64,000 bases of DNA. Origin: Marsupella aquatica (Eukaryota > Marchantiophyta). The stretch covers positions 8,122,001 through 8,186,000 of the forward strand of contig OZ316899.1 of the NCBI GenBank assembly GCA_973895155.1, in the 5' to 3' direction. Below, piece after piece: positions 22,401 to 34,762 of this stretch. The notes beneath the pieces are model-generated. The model saw only the letters and a list, made by a program, of their open reading frames with translations. It did no database searches and was not told where the DNA came from. The translations under genes and the position numbers were made by a program. The first letter of the stretch is position 1. Each line of letters starts with the position of its first letter.

Positions 22401-23998
22401 TCACAATAGCAGAACTTGAAGCACATCTTACAGGGTATAAATGGACCCTCGTAAAGAAAAGAAATGCGAAAGGCGAGGTAACAAGACACAAGGCCAGACT
22501 GGTGGCCCGGGGATTCACTCGAGTCCCAGGCAGGGACTACGACCTCACACACTCGTCGGTAATGGATGTCATTACCTACAGGTACCTGATTACATTTTCA
22601 CAACGCCACCACTTATCCATGCATCAAATGGATATTGTGACAACGTATTTATATGGACACTTAGACAAAGTTATATACATGGAGGCCCCTCCAAAATTGG
22701 TGAAACGTACGAGTCGAATACCACAGCAAAGGGAAACAAATCCATAAAGCAGCAACTTGGAACTAGCCAAAAACATTTGAGCATACCAATTCAGCAATAC
22801 TCCACAAGACTGCAGCAAAGATAGCCCTTAAAGTCCCTATACAGAATCAGAGAGACATCACCTAGAGAACTTGATTCGCAATATAGGTGTTAGGATCACT
22901 GTATGGCCTTAAGCAAAGTGGCCTGACATGGTACAAACAATTTAAGGCCGAGATGCAGGCTATGGGATTTAAGAATGCAGACATAGCGCCTTGCTTATTC
23001 TTGAAGCAGGAGAACAAGGAATTTATTATAGTAGCCATCTATGTGGACGATCTGAACCTGTTTGGAACTAATAAGATTCTGACTGAAACTATTACACTAT
23101 TGAAAAATGCCTTCAAGATGCGCGACCTAGGCCAGACTTCTTTCTGCCTAGGCCTGCAATTTGAGCACCTGCACAATGGCATTTTACTGCATCAGTCCAC
23201 GTACATCAAAAAGATTCTAAGGCAATTTAACATGGACAAAGCCACTGCAGTCAGATCTCCCATGGACATTTGCTCACTTGATAACGAAAAGGATCTCTTT
23301 CGGAAGAGAAGCGAGATGGAGCCACTACTTGGCCCAAAAACGCCATACCTATCTGCTATAGGTGTCTTGATGTTCCTTTTGAACCAGACAAGGCCTGACA
23401 TAGCCTTTGCCGTAAATCTACTGGCACGCCACAGTGCCAAGCCAACTATTCGGCATTGGAATGGCATAAAGCGCATTTTCCGCTACCTAGTAGGTACCAT
23501 GGATCTGGGACTATTTTACCCATCAGATGCTAAATACTTACTCATTGGGTATGCTGATGCAGGTTATCTTTCAGACCCTGAGGACGCAAAGTCTCAGACC
23601 GGATACATTTTCTTGATGGGCGAGACAACAATTTCATGGCAAAGTTGCAAGCAGACATTAACTACTACATCGTCCAACCACTCGGAGATAATAGCTCTCT
23701 ACGAATCAAGTAGGGAGTGTATCTGGCTACGCAACGTTATCAATCACATTCATGAGACTACAGGCATACCTACACTGTCAACACTGACGGAAATTCATGA
23801 AGATAACAGAGCCTGCATTGAACAAATTCAAGCAGGCTTTATTAAGGGAGATAGAACCAAACACATCGCTCCTAAGTTCTTTTTCACACATGAACAGCAA
23901 GGAAGTAGTATTCAAGTTAAATGGATACAAAGCTCACAGAACATTGCTTATATGCAATTTCAGTAGGTCTACGGACCTTAACTGAACTACAAAATTGA
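19433..23998 (+). pseudogene. Copia-1 Gag-Pol polyprotein, heavily broken
   Basis: Gag begins at ATG 19433 (EKLLFQPLNIDGANYLSW) and is stopped at 19636-19638. An RGG-rich linker leads to a CCHC zinc knuckle (CFCCGTKGHIQKFC) near 20310. Protease has CIVDSGTLHSI near 20515. Integrase has HADVCGP, VDNAGEF and a degraded third motif (IAESLIKR). RT has MHQMDIVTTYLYGHL near 22620 and YVDDLNLF at 23040. RNase H ends near 23998 after an internal deletion that removes the FTKALP region present in copia-2. Many stops and at least four frameshifts make it non-functional. An unusually long insert separates MEAPP (22680) from SLYGLKQSG (22890). Confidence 0.9.
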
Positions 23999-24979
23999 AC
24001 ACAATTATACTTACAGTGGAAGCGCTCGTTTTGCTCAGGGGGAGACCCAATCTGTAGGCTACACCGCAAAGCTTGGACCAGCTCAACTCAAACAGATCTC
24101 AAACAAAGATCACAGCAGACATGCTTATGGCAATCAGGGAGAGATCCGGACCCCCAAACAAACAGCCATTCAAACTTCAAGAATAGCATTCTTTACAAAA
24201 TTTTACCTTTGATAACAGAGGGAGAAAAGTGATCCAGCTCACCACCAACTACTTTACGGATCAATGTTGCTGACTCATTTGAGAAGACAGACACCAAAGC
24301 CAGACTAATTCAAAGAATTGATAACATCAGGGGGAGCAATGCAAAACCTCGTCTGTAAAGCAGTCGGGAACAAATCTCACTAGCCACAGTTTGCCACATC
24401 CGCTTCGCGATACTCCAATCGCGCATAAGAGAATTGATCAGAGAAGAATCCCCCGACCTTAGCAAGAACAACCACCAACAATGCAGCTGCAAACACCACC
24501 GCGACCATACACCAGAGAATCAAGAACACGGCATCACCAGACATCGTGCACACCGGACATCGCGCACCCATCAAACATCGACTTTGGAGCAGAGGAATCA
24601 ACTTAAGCATAGTCCCACTGCCCTAAGTCTACACTACTATAGACTCATGCGCATCGCGGCACCGACTTAGGCCTTACAAAAAACTTTGTAAAACACTAAG
24701 TAAAAGCAGGAAGCAAAACTGACGACATACACACATAGTCAAAATGATAAGCTTTTCAAACAATTATTTTCTACAGATTACACTAACTTTACATTACACT
24801 ATAGCTAGGAGGAAATGGTAACACTCTTTCCCCCTACAAGAAAGGAGAGGTGGTTTTAATGAGGTTACATTTCCCTCCCCAAATACAAACTTTAAATGAC
24901 TAGGATCCATTATACTTTTGCGTAGGTTTTTTAGATGGTTGCCAACATTACCCCGGGTTATGTTACATCCAAGGGGGAG
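23999..24979 (+). other. Copia-1 3' untranslated region and polypurine tract
   Basis: About 980 bp without a recognisable gene lie between the RNase H end and the 3' LTR. AGGGGGAG occurs three times (24039, 24330 and 24972). The last, AAGGGGGAG just before TGTTATGACC, is the likely polypurine tract. The short ORF at 24310-24610 has no domain. Confidence 0.6.
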
Positions 24980-25072
24980 TGTTATGACCCCTACTACAGT
25001 TAGGCTAAGCCCAACCGCCTAACTACCTAGTCACCTAAGGAGCTATATGTAATGGTGGAATGATGAATGATT
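24980..25072 (+). repeat. Copia-1 3' LTR, left piece
   Basis: It starts TGTTATGACC and matches the 5' LTR until GATGAATGATT, where element A begins. The last nine bases (25064-25072, TGAATGATT) are the target duplication of element A. Confidence 0.9.
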
Positions 25073-25100
25073 GGGTATGACTACCATGCGAGGAAACAGG
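25073..25100 (+). repeat. Left terminal inverted repeat of element A
   Basis: It begins GGGTATGACTACCATGC and contains AGGAAACAGG. A subterminal GTAACAGG follows at about 25113, a motif also repeated in the termini of element B and the MITE. Confidence 0.85.
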
Positions 25101-25495
25101 AAAAAAAATGCTCGTAACAGGATTTTATTTGCTGTAAGAAGGTTTTTTTTGGGCAAAATGGGCCCTTTGCTAGTAATAACTTGCCTCGCTAGCCAAAAAT
25201 GGCCAAGCAGTTTGGTTGGCAAAAATTACTAACGGTCTCGAGTTCTACTTTTCATTTCCAACTAGGGTTTAGGCAATCATACAAAGACCACCCCACTACA
25301 AACATGATATTCCACCTTATGAGGGAAGAATAACCTCGCCATTCATAGTCTGATACAATCACACCTCATTCAATAATGTAATATGATACAGGCATCCTAT
25401 TTTGTATGCACAAGGAAAAACAACAAGGGTGTTTCTCTGAATAACCACCATTTGTTCAAATAATACACCATAAATTAACTGTTTTAAAAATGAAG

Positions 25496-25513
25496 GCTAG
25501 CGACCTCGCTAGC
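25496..25513. repeat. Element A palindrome, perfect copy
   Basis: GCTAGCGACCTCGCTAGC, 8-bp arms with a 2-bp centre. It lies in the non-coding 3' flank of the transposase gene. A half site (CCTCGCTAGC) is at about 25194. Apart from these, 25101-25737 holds no gene. Confidence 0.85.
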
Positions 25514-25737
25514 AAAAAAACAACCAACATATGGTATTTTTGTATATGCTTGAAAAGAACATTCCTTTATTAATGGAAATATCTATGCTCACAACTTAGA
25601 AACAAAATATTCTACTCCTTATGGTCATGATATCATGGTCAAAATATCTCACCCTCCGAGAAATCTAATTAATTAAAACAAAATCCAACTTACTTCTCAC
25701 TTAAAAAAAAACTCTTTCCAAAGAGGACCTGTCCATC

Positions 25738-28700
25738 TCAAACCTCAATTGCCCGTTCAGTAAGATCAGAAATTTCAGGTATGGTTAAAATAGGCTGCTT
25801 AACAATATCATCACTATCCAAGTTCAAACGGTAAACATTCTTAAAAACCCAAAGGATATGTTTGCAAGACATATAAGGTTTTCCATGCGAATGCCGCTTG
25901 AAGAAATCTGGACAGGAACAACAAGGAAAAGAGCACAACTGAATCCAATATTTACTCGACTTACTTGGATTGTTTTCATGAGTAGCAATCAAAAACTGTG
26001 ATCCCCATCAGTTTCCTTGGACGACTTTCTCAGAAGCTACGACCCTCATTTGTTCATCATTTGCAGCCTGAATTCTTTTCAAGAGTTCTCCTATGAAGTT
26101 GAAACATTGTCAAGTACCTTTTCCATTCCGTGTCTTCATTCGTCTATTTGGGTAGGTTACATCAACCTTCTCTGGAAAAGAGTTCACGTCAATGCGAAGT
26201 TCCACCCGGTTTGGAGGAGAAACAATGCCATCTGGTTGGCAGTCCATGTGGTAGAGACCCTCAATTTGAAAACCCATCTGAATCAAGAAGTTGATTTCAG
26301 GAGGTGTTAACCCTGTCCCTCGATGAACTTTCAGAGATTCAGGAACTAAAGGAAGTTGGGAAATCGACTTGCGACCCCTTGTTTTGTGACAGATATTGTT
26401 TGGACAGAAGTACAGAAGTTGAGTGTGCGGCGAAGTGATCCTCAAACCGTGGATGGCAACCCCAACAACACCGCATGATCTTTTGTGATACCCAACTTCC
26501 TTGATGAAGTTCCTACACTCGTCTCTTCCAGAAATGGTTCGATCCATAGACCCATTGCAGACTGGACCATTTCCGTTTCCACACGTCCGGAAGTGCCAAG
26601 TCCCAAATGGTATGTCTACTTCATGTACAGCTGGTATTTGCCGAGGTGGAATATGAATTGGTTCCCCTGTACCAAGAGGAGATACAACTTCTTCATGCAA
26701 TGGCCTTGGAATTTCTTGAGTGTCATCAATCAACATATCAGTGCCATTTTCTTCATTATCAGAAAGAAGGATCACAATGGATGGGTCCAAAACAACTTCT
26801 GGACCTCTAGACGACATTGAGTGATGGAGTATTCCGGAAGTTTCCAAAACATCTTGCTTATCTTCCACCACTTTCACACTTCCAAAATCCGAATATAGAT
26901 TTCTAGGATGTACCCCCCTGGTCACTGCCTCGGTTCGCATTACCCTATCATGTCGATGAGAGTCTTCAGCACCAACTCTTGCCAAAGCAGGACCTTTTTG
27001 CTTTCCAGACTTTGTGCAAAGATCCCCGTGAAGTGGTTGGGTACGATGGAAATCATACTTTGGAGACGACTCAAGCAAAAGATTTGATGCTTAATCAAAA
27101 GCATCAAGAGATCCAAGAGTATCTGCATTCTGATATGCAAGTTTGAAAATGGTTGGTCCATGTCCCCTGTGACATCCCCCAATGTACGCAGCAAAGGCAA
27201 CAATCTGTCCACCAGCTCGATTTTGATCCAATTCACAAGCTTCCAACAATGTATGACGTCTCAGAGACTGAGATAAATTCCCTCCAATGTATGACTGAGA
27301 CGAATTCCCTCCAATGTATGACTGAGACGAATTCCCTCCAATGTATGACTGAGACGAATTCCCTCCAATGTATGACGTCTCAGAGACTGAGATAAATGGA
27401 ATGCATCACTATGTTCTCTTTCTGGGAACCGGACACCATCAAAGAAAACATTTCTCACAGCAATCTATCCAGCTTCAGCATTGTCAGCCATAAAACCTGC
27501 TATCTCTACCTCACTAATACCATTCTCGGCAGCAACCTCCAACATTAAACGCCATGCAGTTTCCAAAGAGTTAGCATCCTCAGCTTTCAATTCACAAGTG
27601 AATATTGTACAAAGGGCACGGTAAGTGTGATCATAAACATGAGCACTGAAAGTGAGCCAACCTGTTGTTATCCTATGCATCACGTCAAAACTCACCCATG
27701 CCCCCTCTAAAGTTCCTCCTCTTTGCATGCGACGGAGAATGTCAACACCTGAACCTGGACCCTTGGTACTCATCTTGAACACGTGAGCCCGGATGGACTT
27801 CCCAGCCTGTCCCAGGAACATGAACCTCTGAAGGAATGGAAATTTCACACGTGTTTGCATCTCACAAAGTGAATCCAACTCACCTTTCTTGGGATTTCCT
27901 ATCTTAACACTTCAAAAAATTGCATGGAACTTTGCCGACGATGACACAACTTTCATTGAATTACACAATTCAACCTCCTCTTCTTTTGAAAGATCTTGGC
28001 ATGACTCGGGATGCAAAAGCGATATCAATGTCCCTATAGAAATGTTCTTCACCCTGGAGGGTGTTGCTAGTGGATGAGCTATTTGGACGCCTTGAATAAC
28101 TTCTTCCGCTTTCTTCTTGGTAACTCGACACTTCCCAGTTTGAATTGGATGATCATGAAATCCCATATGCACAGCAAGTCGAGACATATGCTTTGATATA
28201 TGTGAATCCAAGGCCGGTTTTGCGTACACATAAAACATCTTAGCAGGACAGGACCTTACACAAAAAGGTCTTTCGTCACAAAACCCGCAAACCAAACCTC
28301 CTTCAGGAACAAGGGAACCCGGCTGGAAGACATCTGTAAGAAGAGACCTTCCTGGGAATGCAGCTTCATTCTTGGCCCCAGTCTCTTTGAATTTTGAACA
28401 ATTCAAATTTTGACATTGAATAACACCTGTGCAACGGACCTTGAAAATAGACCAGTGGTCGTGTGGCTTCAGATTAGCAGATGTGGTGACCAATCTTGTC
28501 CATGGATATCCATCATTATCACGGTCCATGTCTAGAAGCCCTTGCCCTCGACCAAATCTAGATTCCACCGGAGGAAGCTCATAGACCTTGTCTCCATTGT
28601 AACTTGTGGGAAGCCGGTCAACTTGGATCAACCCATGCAACATCTCTTCTGAATCTAGCAAGCTCACTGGCCCCAGTAATCTTCAAGAATGCTTCAAATG

Positions 28701-29052
28701 CGCCAATTCTATAGACTTTGGTCAATCTATCAGAACCCACAGCCTTAGGTTCAACCACCTCCTCCTTCAAATTGTCCACCACAATTGTTGACCCCATCAC
28801 CGACACCTCATCATTAATTCCTATAGACTCTAGAGGGTCCAGGTCCACAAAAACCCATTCATGAATCATCTTAGAATTCCGTCCAAGGAAAGGGATCCCT
28901 GGAACATCTGCAAATGACTCAGGATCTTCATCCTTTCCGGAAACAAGCTCAACAATATCTCCAGACTCGACCTCCCAAACTCTTCCTCCATCAAGACTTC
29001 TTGGAATGAATTCATCCTTTCGAGCACCATCAACGGAAACAAAGAAAAAAAG
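25738..29052 (-). pseudogene. Element A transposase, main part (Mutator-like, DDE, SWIM)
   Basis: The frame enters from the right across copia-2 (VSVDGARKDEFIPRS at 29050) and ends at 25738. The zinc region has CTGVIQCQNLNC and CGFCDERPFC and ends VHMGFHDHP. Catalytic candidates are FDVMHR (D at 27686) and FMADNAEAG (D at 27485). The region that would hold the third acidic residue is replaced by a 27-bp minisatellite and a deletion. A second Cys-rich domain follows (CGNGNGPVC, CPNNICHK). The C-terminus has a SWIM zinc finger, CSC...SCKH, at 25920-25858. There is a frameshift near 28650 and stops at 27912, 27465, 27065 and 26110, so it is dead. The element C paralogue has the same domain order. 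Confidence 0.8.
27256..27395 (-). repeat. 27-bp in-frame minisatellite inside the element A transposase
   Basis: Units of TGAGACGAATTCCCTCCAAT plus GTATGAC repeat about four times with exact 27-bp spacing (27296, 27323, 27350). They are bounded on both sides by GTCTCAGAGACTGAGATA. They translate to a nine-residue repeat (HTLEGIRLS) without stops and replace transposase core sequence present in element C. Confidence 0.85.
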
Positions 29053-29057
29053 CTTTG

Positions 29058-29206
29058 TGTTGTAACCTAAGTTAACTCTAGCTTATCTAGGACCAAGCCT
29101 ACTACGGTTAGGTTAAGACCAACTGCCCAACTGCCTTACCGACCTAAAGGGCTATATGTATATGATGAGGAATGAATGGAAGGATGATTGTTGATGAGCT
29201 ACAACA
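29058..29206 (+). repeat. Copia-2 5' LTR (149 bp)
   Basis: TGTTGTAACC to GCTACAACA. CGTTATCAGCAC, the primer-binding-site candidate, follows at 29207-29218. Confidence 0.9.
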
Positions 29207-29515
29207 CGTTATCAGCACAAAGCTAATTTTTTTTCTGGTCGTTCGCCCGTCCGCGGATTTGGTTTACAAGAGGACCAATCGGGGAAAACACACGATAAGG
29301 ACAGAAGCGGAAGCAAAAGCGACATCCACCCATTGAGAATCAAGGATCCAAGAACGATTTTAGAAGCAGAAATTCAATCCCACACATGCAGACCCGCAGA
29401 AGCACAGTGAACAACCAAAAGCTCAAACGATTAAGCAATTGCACCAGACGGAGAATACACATCGATTGCGGCTCTTATACCCGAATCCAATAGGACAGCG
29501 ATTAACCAAAACAGG

Positions 29516-32500
29516 ATGTCAATACCGACTAATTCTATTGAGAAACTCCTATTTCAACCTCTCAGTATAGATGGCGCTAATTACTTATCCTGGACCTTAG
29601 ACGTTGAAGCCCACCTCGCCGCTAAGGATCTCCAGGACACAGTCATAACAGATGCGGGAACAACTCTACAGCAAAAGGCAAAAGCCTTAATACTAATTAG
29701 ACATCACCTAAGCGACTCCCTGAAAAGGCAATATATGAATGAATTCAATCCGCGAATACTCTGGGACGAGCTTCAATCCCGCTTTGATCATACTCGAACG
29801 ATTTACCTGCCAACGGCGCGACACGACTGGATCAATTTGAGAGTTCAAGATTACAAGATGATTGCAGAATACAATAGCGAGCTATTCAGGATCGTGGCGT
29901 AATTGGCAATTTGTGGTCAACCAGTCAACGACGCCGAGCAGATCGAAAAGACGTTGTCTACCCTGCATTCCACCAATCTAATACTCTCAACGCAATACCG
30001 GAACATGGCCTTTACCAAATACTCCGAACTAATTGCCCATATGCTTCTGGCTGAGAAGCACCAGCTCCTTTTACTACAGAATGCACAAAAGCGTCCCCCA
30101 GGAACCCTCCCACCACAAATAACCCCAGAAACCAACTACGCGACAACACACAGGGGAGAGGGGACATCATCGCAAGGCCGAGGAGGCAATAGAGGGCGAG
30201 TCCCCTACCGGGGCCGAGGAGCTAACTCCCAACGCGGAGGAAGAGGAAACTTTTTCCATGGACGAGGTCGAGGCAGATACCGATACGATGGAGGGAGCTC
30301 GAGGAGTACCTGGAAACGAGATAACAACAATCAGCCCCAGACGAAGTTCATCCAAGAGCAACACAACTCACGAGATAAACTCGAAAACCCTCCTCTATGT
30401 TTTTGCTGTGGAACTAAAGGGCACATTCAGAAACTATGCCAAGCACCTTCACACCTTGTGGCCCTTTATAAGAAAAGTATCAACACAAACGAACCTGAAA
30501 CATATGGAACATTTATGGACTCGATGGATATCCTCCCCGAGATACACATGGCCATAAGGAATTACACAAAAAATCCCGAGGACCCTTCCTATTGCATAAT
30601 CGATAGCGGAACCTCACACTCAATTCTGAAAAATAAGGAACACTTCACACATATAACTCCATCACAGCGGAAAGTCACAACTATAATGGGCCAACATCAA
30701 CTAGAGGAAGGTTACGGACCTGCAACCGTCATATTACCCAATGGCACCGTGATAAAGATAACCTCAGCCATATACGCACCCAAAGCCACTAGAAATCTAT
30801 TAAGTTTTGGAGACATAAGAGCCAATGACCTACACATACAGACTGGGAACTCCAACGAACTGGAAGCCCTCCATATAACATCCAAAACACCACAGAAAAA
30901 TGGGATCCGGGAAACCCTGAAAGCAACCCCTCCCGGCTTCTATGTTACGAATATACAAAGCTTTTACACCGAGCCTCAACAAAACACCATCACAGAGCTT
31001 TGGCACAGGAGACTCGGCCACCCGGGCCTTAACATGTTCCAGAGAATTATTAAACAAACCAAGGGAATACCACCTTCGGTACACCCTACATCCATGCACG
31101 AGCCATGCCTCGCATGCTCACAGGGAAAAATGACAACCAGGCCTTCCCCATCGACCACCAAAAGTAGAATCCCCAACTTCCTGGAACGTATACACGCAGA
31201 CGTCTGCGGACCAATTGAACCCCCCAGCGGCCCATTCCGATTTTTCTTAGCAGTCATAGATGCATCCACAAAATGGTCCCAAATTTCGCTCCTATCTACC
31301 CGGAACTTGGTCTTCCCTCGCCTACTAGCCCACATTCTAAAATTAAGAGCACAGTTTCCGGACAACCATATCCGAACAATCAGAGTGGACAACGCAGGGG
31401 AGTTTACCTCCAAAACCTTTGAAGAATTTTGCACCGCAGCAGGAATAGATGTGCAGTACCCAGTTCCCCATGTACACTTCCAAAACGGGACTGCGGAATC
31501 TTTGATAAAACGCACCCAAACAACTGCACGACCACTACTGATGCAGAGTAAGCTTCCCACAACTGCATGGGGACATGCCATCCTCCACTCTGCCACATTA
31601 CTCAGTTACAGACCGTCAGCATACAACTCCTACTCGCCACACACATTGGCCCTTGGCAACACTCCAAATATATCCCACCTGAGGACCTTCGGCTGCCTAG
31701 TGATGGTGCCAATTCTGGGCCCCAAACGCACCAAGATGGGCCCTCAGAGGCAACCAGGAATATACATCGGATGTGACTCCACATCGATTATCCGATATCT
31801 GGAACCTACCACATCGGACGTCTTTAAGGCACGCTTCGTAGACTGCCATTTCTACGAGGAGACCTTTCCTAAACTACAAACAAAGCAGCAGATGGATAGA
31901 GACAAGTCCCTTATCTGGCAAACCCAATCTGCGTTTTGGAACGACCCCCGAACCAGCCACACTGACACCAAAGTTCAAAGACTCCTCCACCTCACAAGAA
32001 TGGTAGAACAACTACTAGACTCATTTGCAGACGCTGCAAAAACAACTAGATCACATATCCCGGCGGCCAACACCCCATCAAGAATACAGATGGAAACCCA
32101 ACCTGCCACAATAACCGCACCACGAGCAAAGCGGGGCCGCCCACTAGGCTCCACAGACAAACAACCCAGGCAGAGGAGGGGAATCCCATTGCGAAACCCA
32201 TCACCACCAAACCGGGACTCGGCTCCCCTACAGGCTACTACACAAGATGATAACGAGGAGATCGCTATCAACTATGGTAGCACAGGACACATCTGGGACA
32301 GAAAGCACACAACAATAGACGAACAATTTGCATTCCACATATCTCAGCAAATACAAGAAGACATACCAGACCCGAAAACAATCCGAGAAGCACAAACCCA
32401 CCCAGACTGGCCTGAGTGGGAAAAAGCAATCCACTTGGAATTAGACTCCCTCATATCACGCCATGTGTTCGGCCCTATTACACCAGCAGCCCCAGGCACT

Positions 32501-34121
32501 CACCTCACGGGATGCAGATGGACTTTCGTGAAGAAACGAAATGCACAGGGGGAGGTGGTCAGACACAAGGCCCGATTGGTAGCAAAGGGATTTACACAAA
32601 TCCCTGGCCGAGATTACGACCTCACGTACTCTCCTGTGATGGACGTAATTACCTACCGCTATCTGATCACCTTCTCCCAACACCACAACCTATCTATGCA
32701 CCAAATGGACATAGTGACGGCTTACCTATACGGCCACTTGGATACAGTAATACATATGGAGGCCCCACCAGAATTGATACAACGAGTGGAACACCACAGC
32801 AAGGGGGAGCATACAAACGAAGGACAAGATAAACAACAGAAGAGCACCTTCGACCACACCAACGCGGCAATACTACATAAAATAGCAAAATCAATTGCAT
32901 TGGGAGCTTCTTCAAAGCAAGAAACACAACCGAAAAATCTCACCAAACTAACTCGCTTCGCAATACAAGTACTTTGCTCAATGTATGGCCTGAAATAGAG
33001 CGGATTGACATGGTATAAGAGATTCAAATCAGAAATGCTAGCAATGGGATTCACGAATGCAGACATAACACCATGCATATTCATTAAGAAAGAAGGACGA
33101 GAACTCATAATCATCGCCATATACGTGGATGATCTGAACTTATTCGGGACCAGCCGAATCATGCTGGAAACCATTAAATTACTGAAAAGGGCATTCGAGG
33201 TGAGAGACTTGGGGCAGACTACATTCTGCCTTGGATTGCAATTTGAACACTTGCCCACTGGAATTTTCCTGCATCAATCTACATATACAAGAAAGATATT
33301 GAAACAATTTAACATGCAGCAGGCAAAACCAGTCCAATCTCCAATGGACATTCGCTCCTTGGATAAGGATAAGGACATCTTCCGGAAGAGGAACGAGAAT
33401 GAGCCACTACTTGGCTCAGAAAAACCATACCTATCTGCTATAGGTGTCCTAATGTTTCTCGCCAACCAGACCAAACCTGATCTGGCATTCTCGGTGAACT
33501 TACTGGCCTGCCACAGTGCAGCACCAACAATACACCACTGGAATGGCATCAAGCGAATTTTCCGCTACCTAAGAGGTACCATAGACCTGGGATTATTCTA
33601 CCCAAAGAACGCACTTACTTACTAACTGGATATGCTGGTGCAGGATATCTGTCCGACCCTCAAGACGCTAAGTCACAGACATGGTACGTGTTCTTGATGG
33701 GGCAAACGGCGATCTCATGGAGGAGCAACAAGCAAACGCTTACCACAACCTCATCAAACCACTCCGAATAATTGCGTTATACGAAGCCAGCCGCGAGTGT
33801 ATCTGGTTACGAAACGTGATCAACCACATACATTATAACACAGGAACGCCAAGACTGACTGCACCCACACATGTATACAAAGACAACCAACCATGCGTCG
33901 ATCAAATTCAAACAGGTTTCATCAAGGGTGACAGAACAAAGCACATTGCCCCGAAGTTCTTCTTTACTAAGGAGCAGCAGAGCAAAAGCATTGAAGTGCA
34001 CTGGATACCAAGCGAATCAAACTCTGCAGATATGTTTACCAAAGCCCTACCACCCACTCTCCACAGAAAGCATGCACATTCGATAGGGCTAAGAAACTTA
34101 TCTCAATTGCAGATAAACTAA
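29516..34121 (+). pseudogene. Copia-2 Gag-Pol polyprotein, three lesions
   Basis: One frame runs from ATG 29516 through a TAA at 29900-29902 and a TAG at 32996-32998 (in GLK*SG, normally GLKQSG). A frameshift near 33620-33680 moves to the final frame (33681-34121). Gag has an RGG/RGR-rich tail and a CCHC knuckle (30398-30439). Protease has CIIDSGTSHSI. Integrase has an HHCC site and a D-D-E triad at about 31200 (HADVCGP), 31388 (VDNAGEF) and 31496 (GTAESL). RT has QMDIVTAYLYGHL and YVDD at 33122. RNase H ends with MFTKALPP and GLRNLSQLQ. As in copia-1, some 65 residues are inserted between MEAPPELI and CSMYGLK. It encodes replication and integration functions but cannot make a full-length protein without readthrough. 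Confidence 0.93.
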
Positions 34122-34328
34122 CCGAACTTGGGATCGCAGTTGATACACTCACACCATTCAGGGGGAGAGCCGCTCGACCTCCGCCTGATCATAGACAAAA
34201 ATCAACAGCCTTGCAGCCGAAAGCGCGTTCCAAACCAAGAACAACGAGACGACATCGAAATGGCCATCATCGACAATACACGACAAAACATCAGAGGACA
34301 CCAACGTCCATTAGAATCAACTTTACAC

Positions 34329-34460
34329 ACTCTAGCTTACCTAGGACCAAGCCTACTACGGTTAGGTTAAGACCAACTGCCCAACTGCCTTACCGACCTA
34401 AAGGGCTATATGTATATGATGAGGAATGAATGGAAGGATGATTGTTGATGAGCTACAACA
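34329..34460 (+). repeat. Copia-2 3' LTR, 5'-truncated
   Basis: It matches the 5' LTR from ACTCTAGC to CTACAACA. The first 17 bp and the polypurine tract normally before them are gone. The nearest AGGGGGAG is at 34159, so a small deletion joined the 3' UTR to the LTR. Confidence 0.85.
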
Positions 34461-34465
34461 CTTTG

Positions 34466-34625
34466 AGATGTAGTCACCATTTGTGATACCAAATCTCGTC
34501 AAGAGGAATGACTCAGTCACCGGGGTGATCTTCCTCATGGAAGACACCTCCAAGTTAACAACATCACCATTGCTCCTTTGCCAGAATATGACCACCAAAG
34601 CCATCGAATTGAGATGAAGATACAT
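34466..34625 (-). pseudogene. Element A transposase, N-terminal coding piece
   Basis: The minus-strand ATG at 34625 starts MYLHLNSMALVVIFWQRSNG. The frame stays open to the copia-2 junction (GDYISK) and continues in frame at 29052 (LFFFVSVDG). The start could also be the internal Met at 34601. It corresponds to the MAGRVRITF N-terminus in element C: similar length, little identity. Confidence 0.7.
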
Positions 34626-34762
34626 TACCAAAGGTAGTGGTATAGAAGATATGTAAGAATGTCCAAAACTACATCTAACGGGATTAAATGTGAACGTTGA
34701 GGGAACGTTGAATAAACAACAAAATGTCCAACGGATACATTAAATCAAGGAGATGTAATATA

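Larger units (their letters stand above)
29058..34460 (+). mobile_element. Copia-2, Ty1/copia retrotransposon nested in the element A transposase
   Basis: The LTRs run TGTTGTAACC...CTACAACA, and the flanking 5-bp duplication is CTTTG (29053-29057, 34461-34465). Removing the element rejoins the transposase frame. It is closely related to copia-1 in every domain but far better preserved, so it probably inserted later. The first 17 bp of the 3' LTR are missing. Confidence 0.92.

Noticed and set aside
30976-31596. 206-codon minus-strand ORF within copia-2.
   Set aside because: It is the antisense shadow of the integrase core. The same shadow appears in copia-1 and contains no domain of its own.
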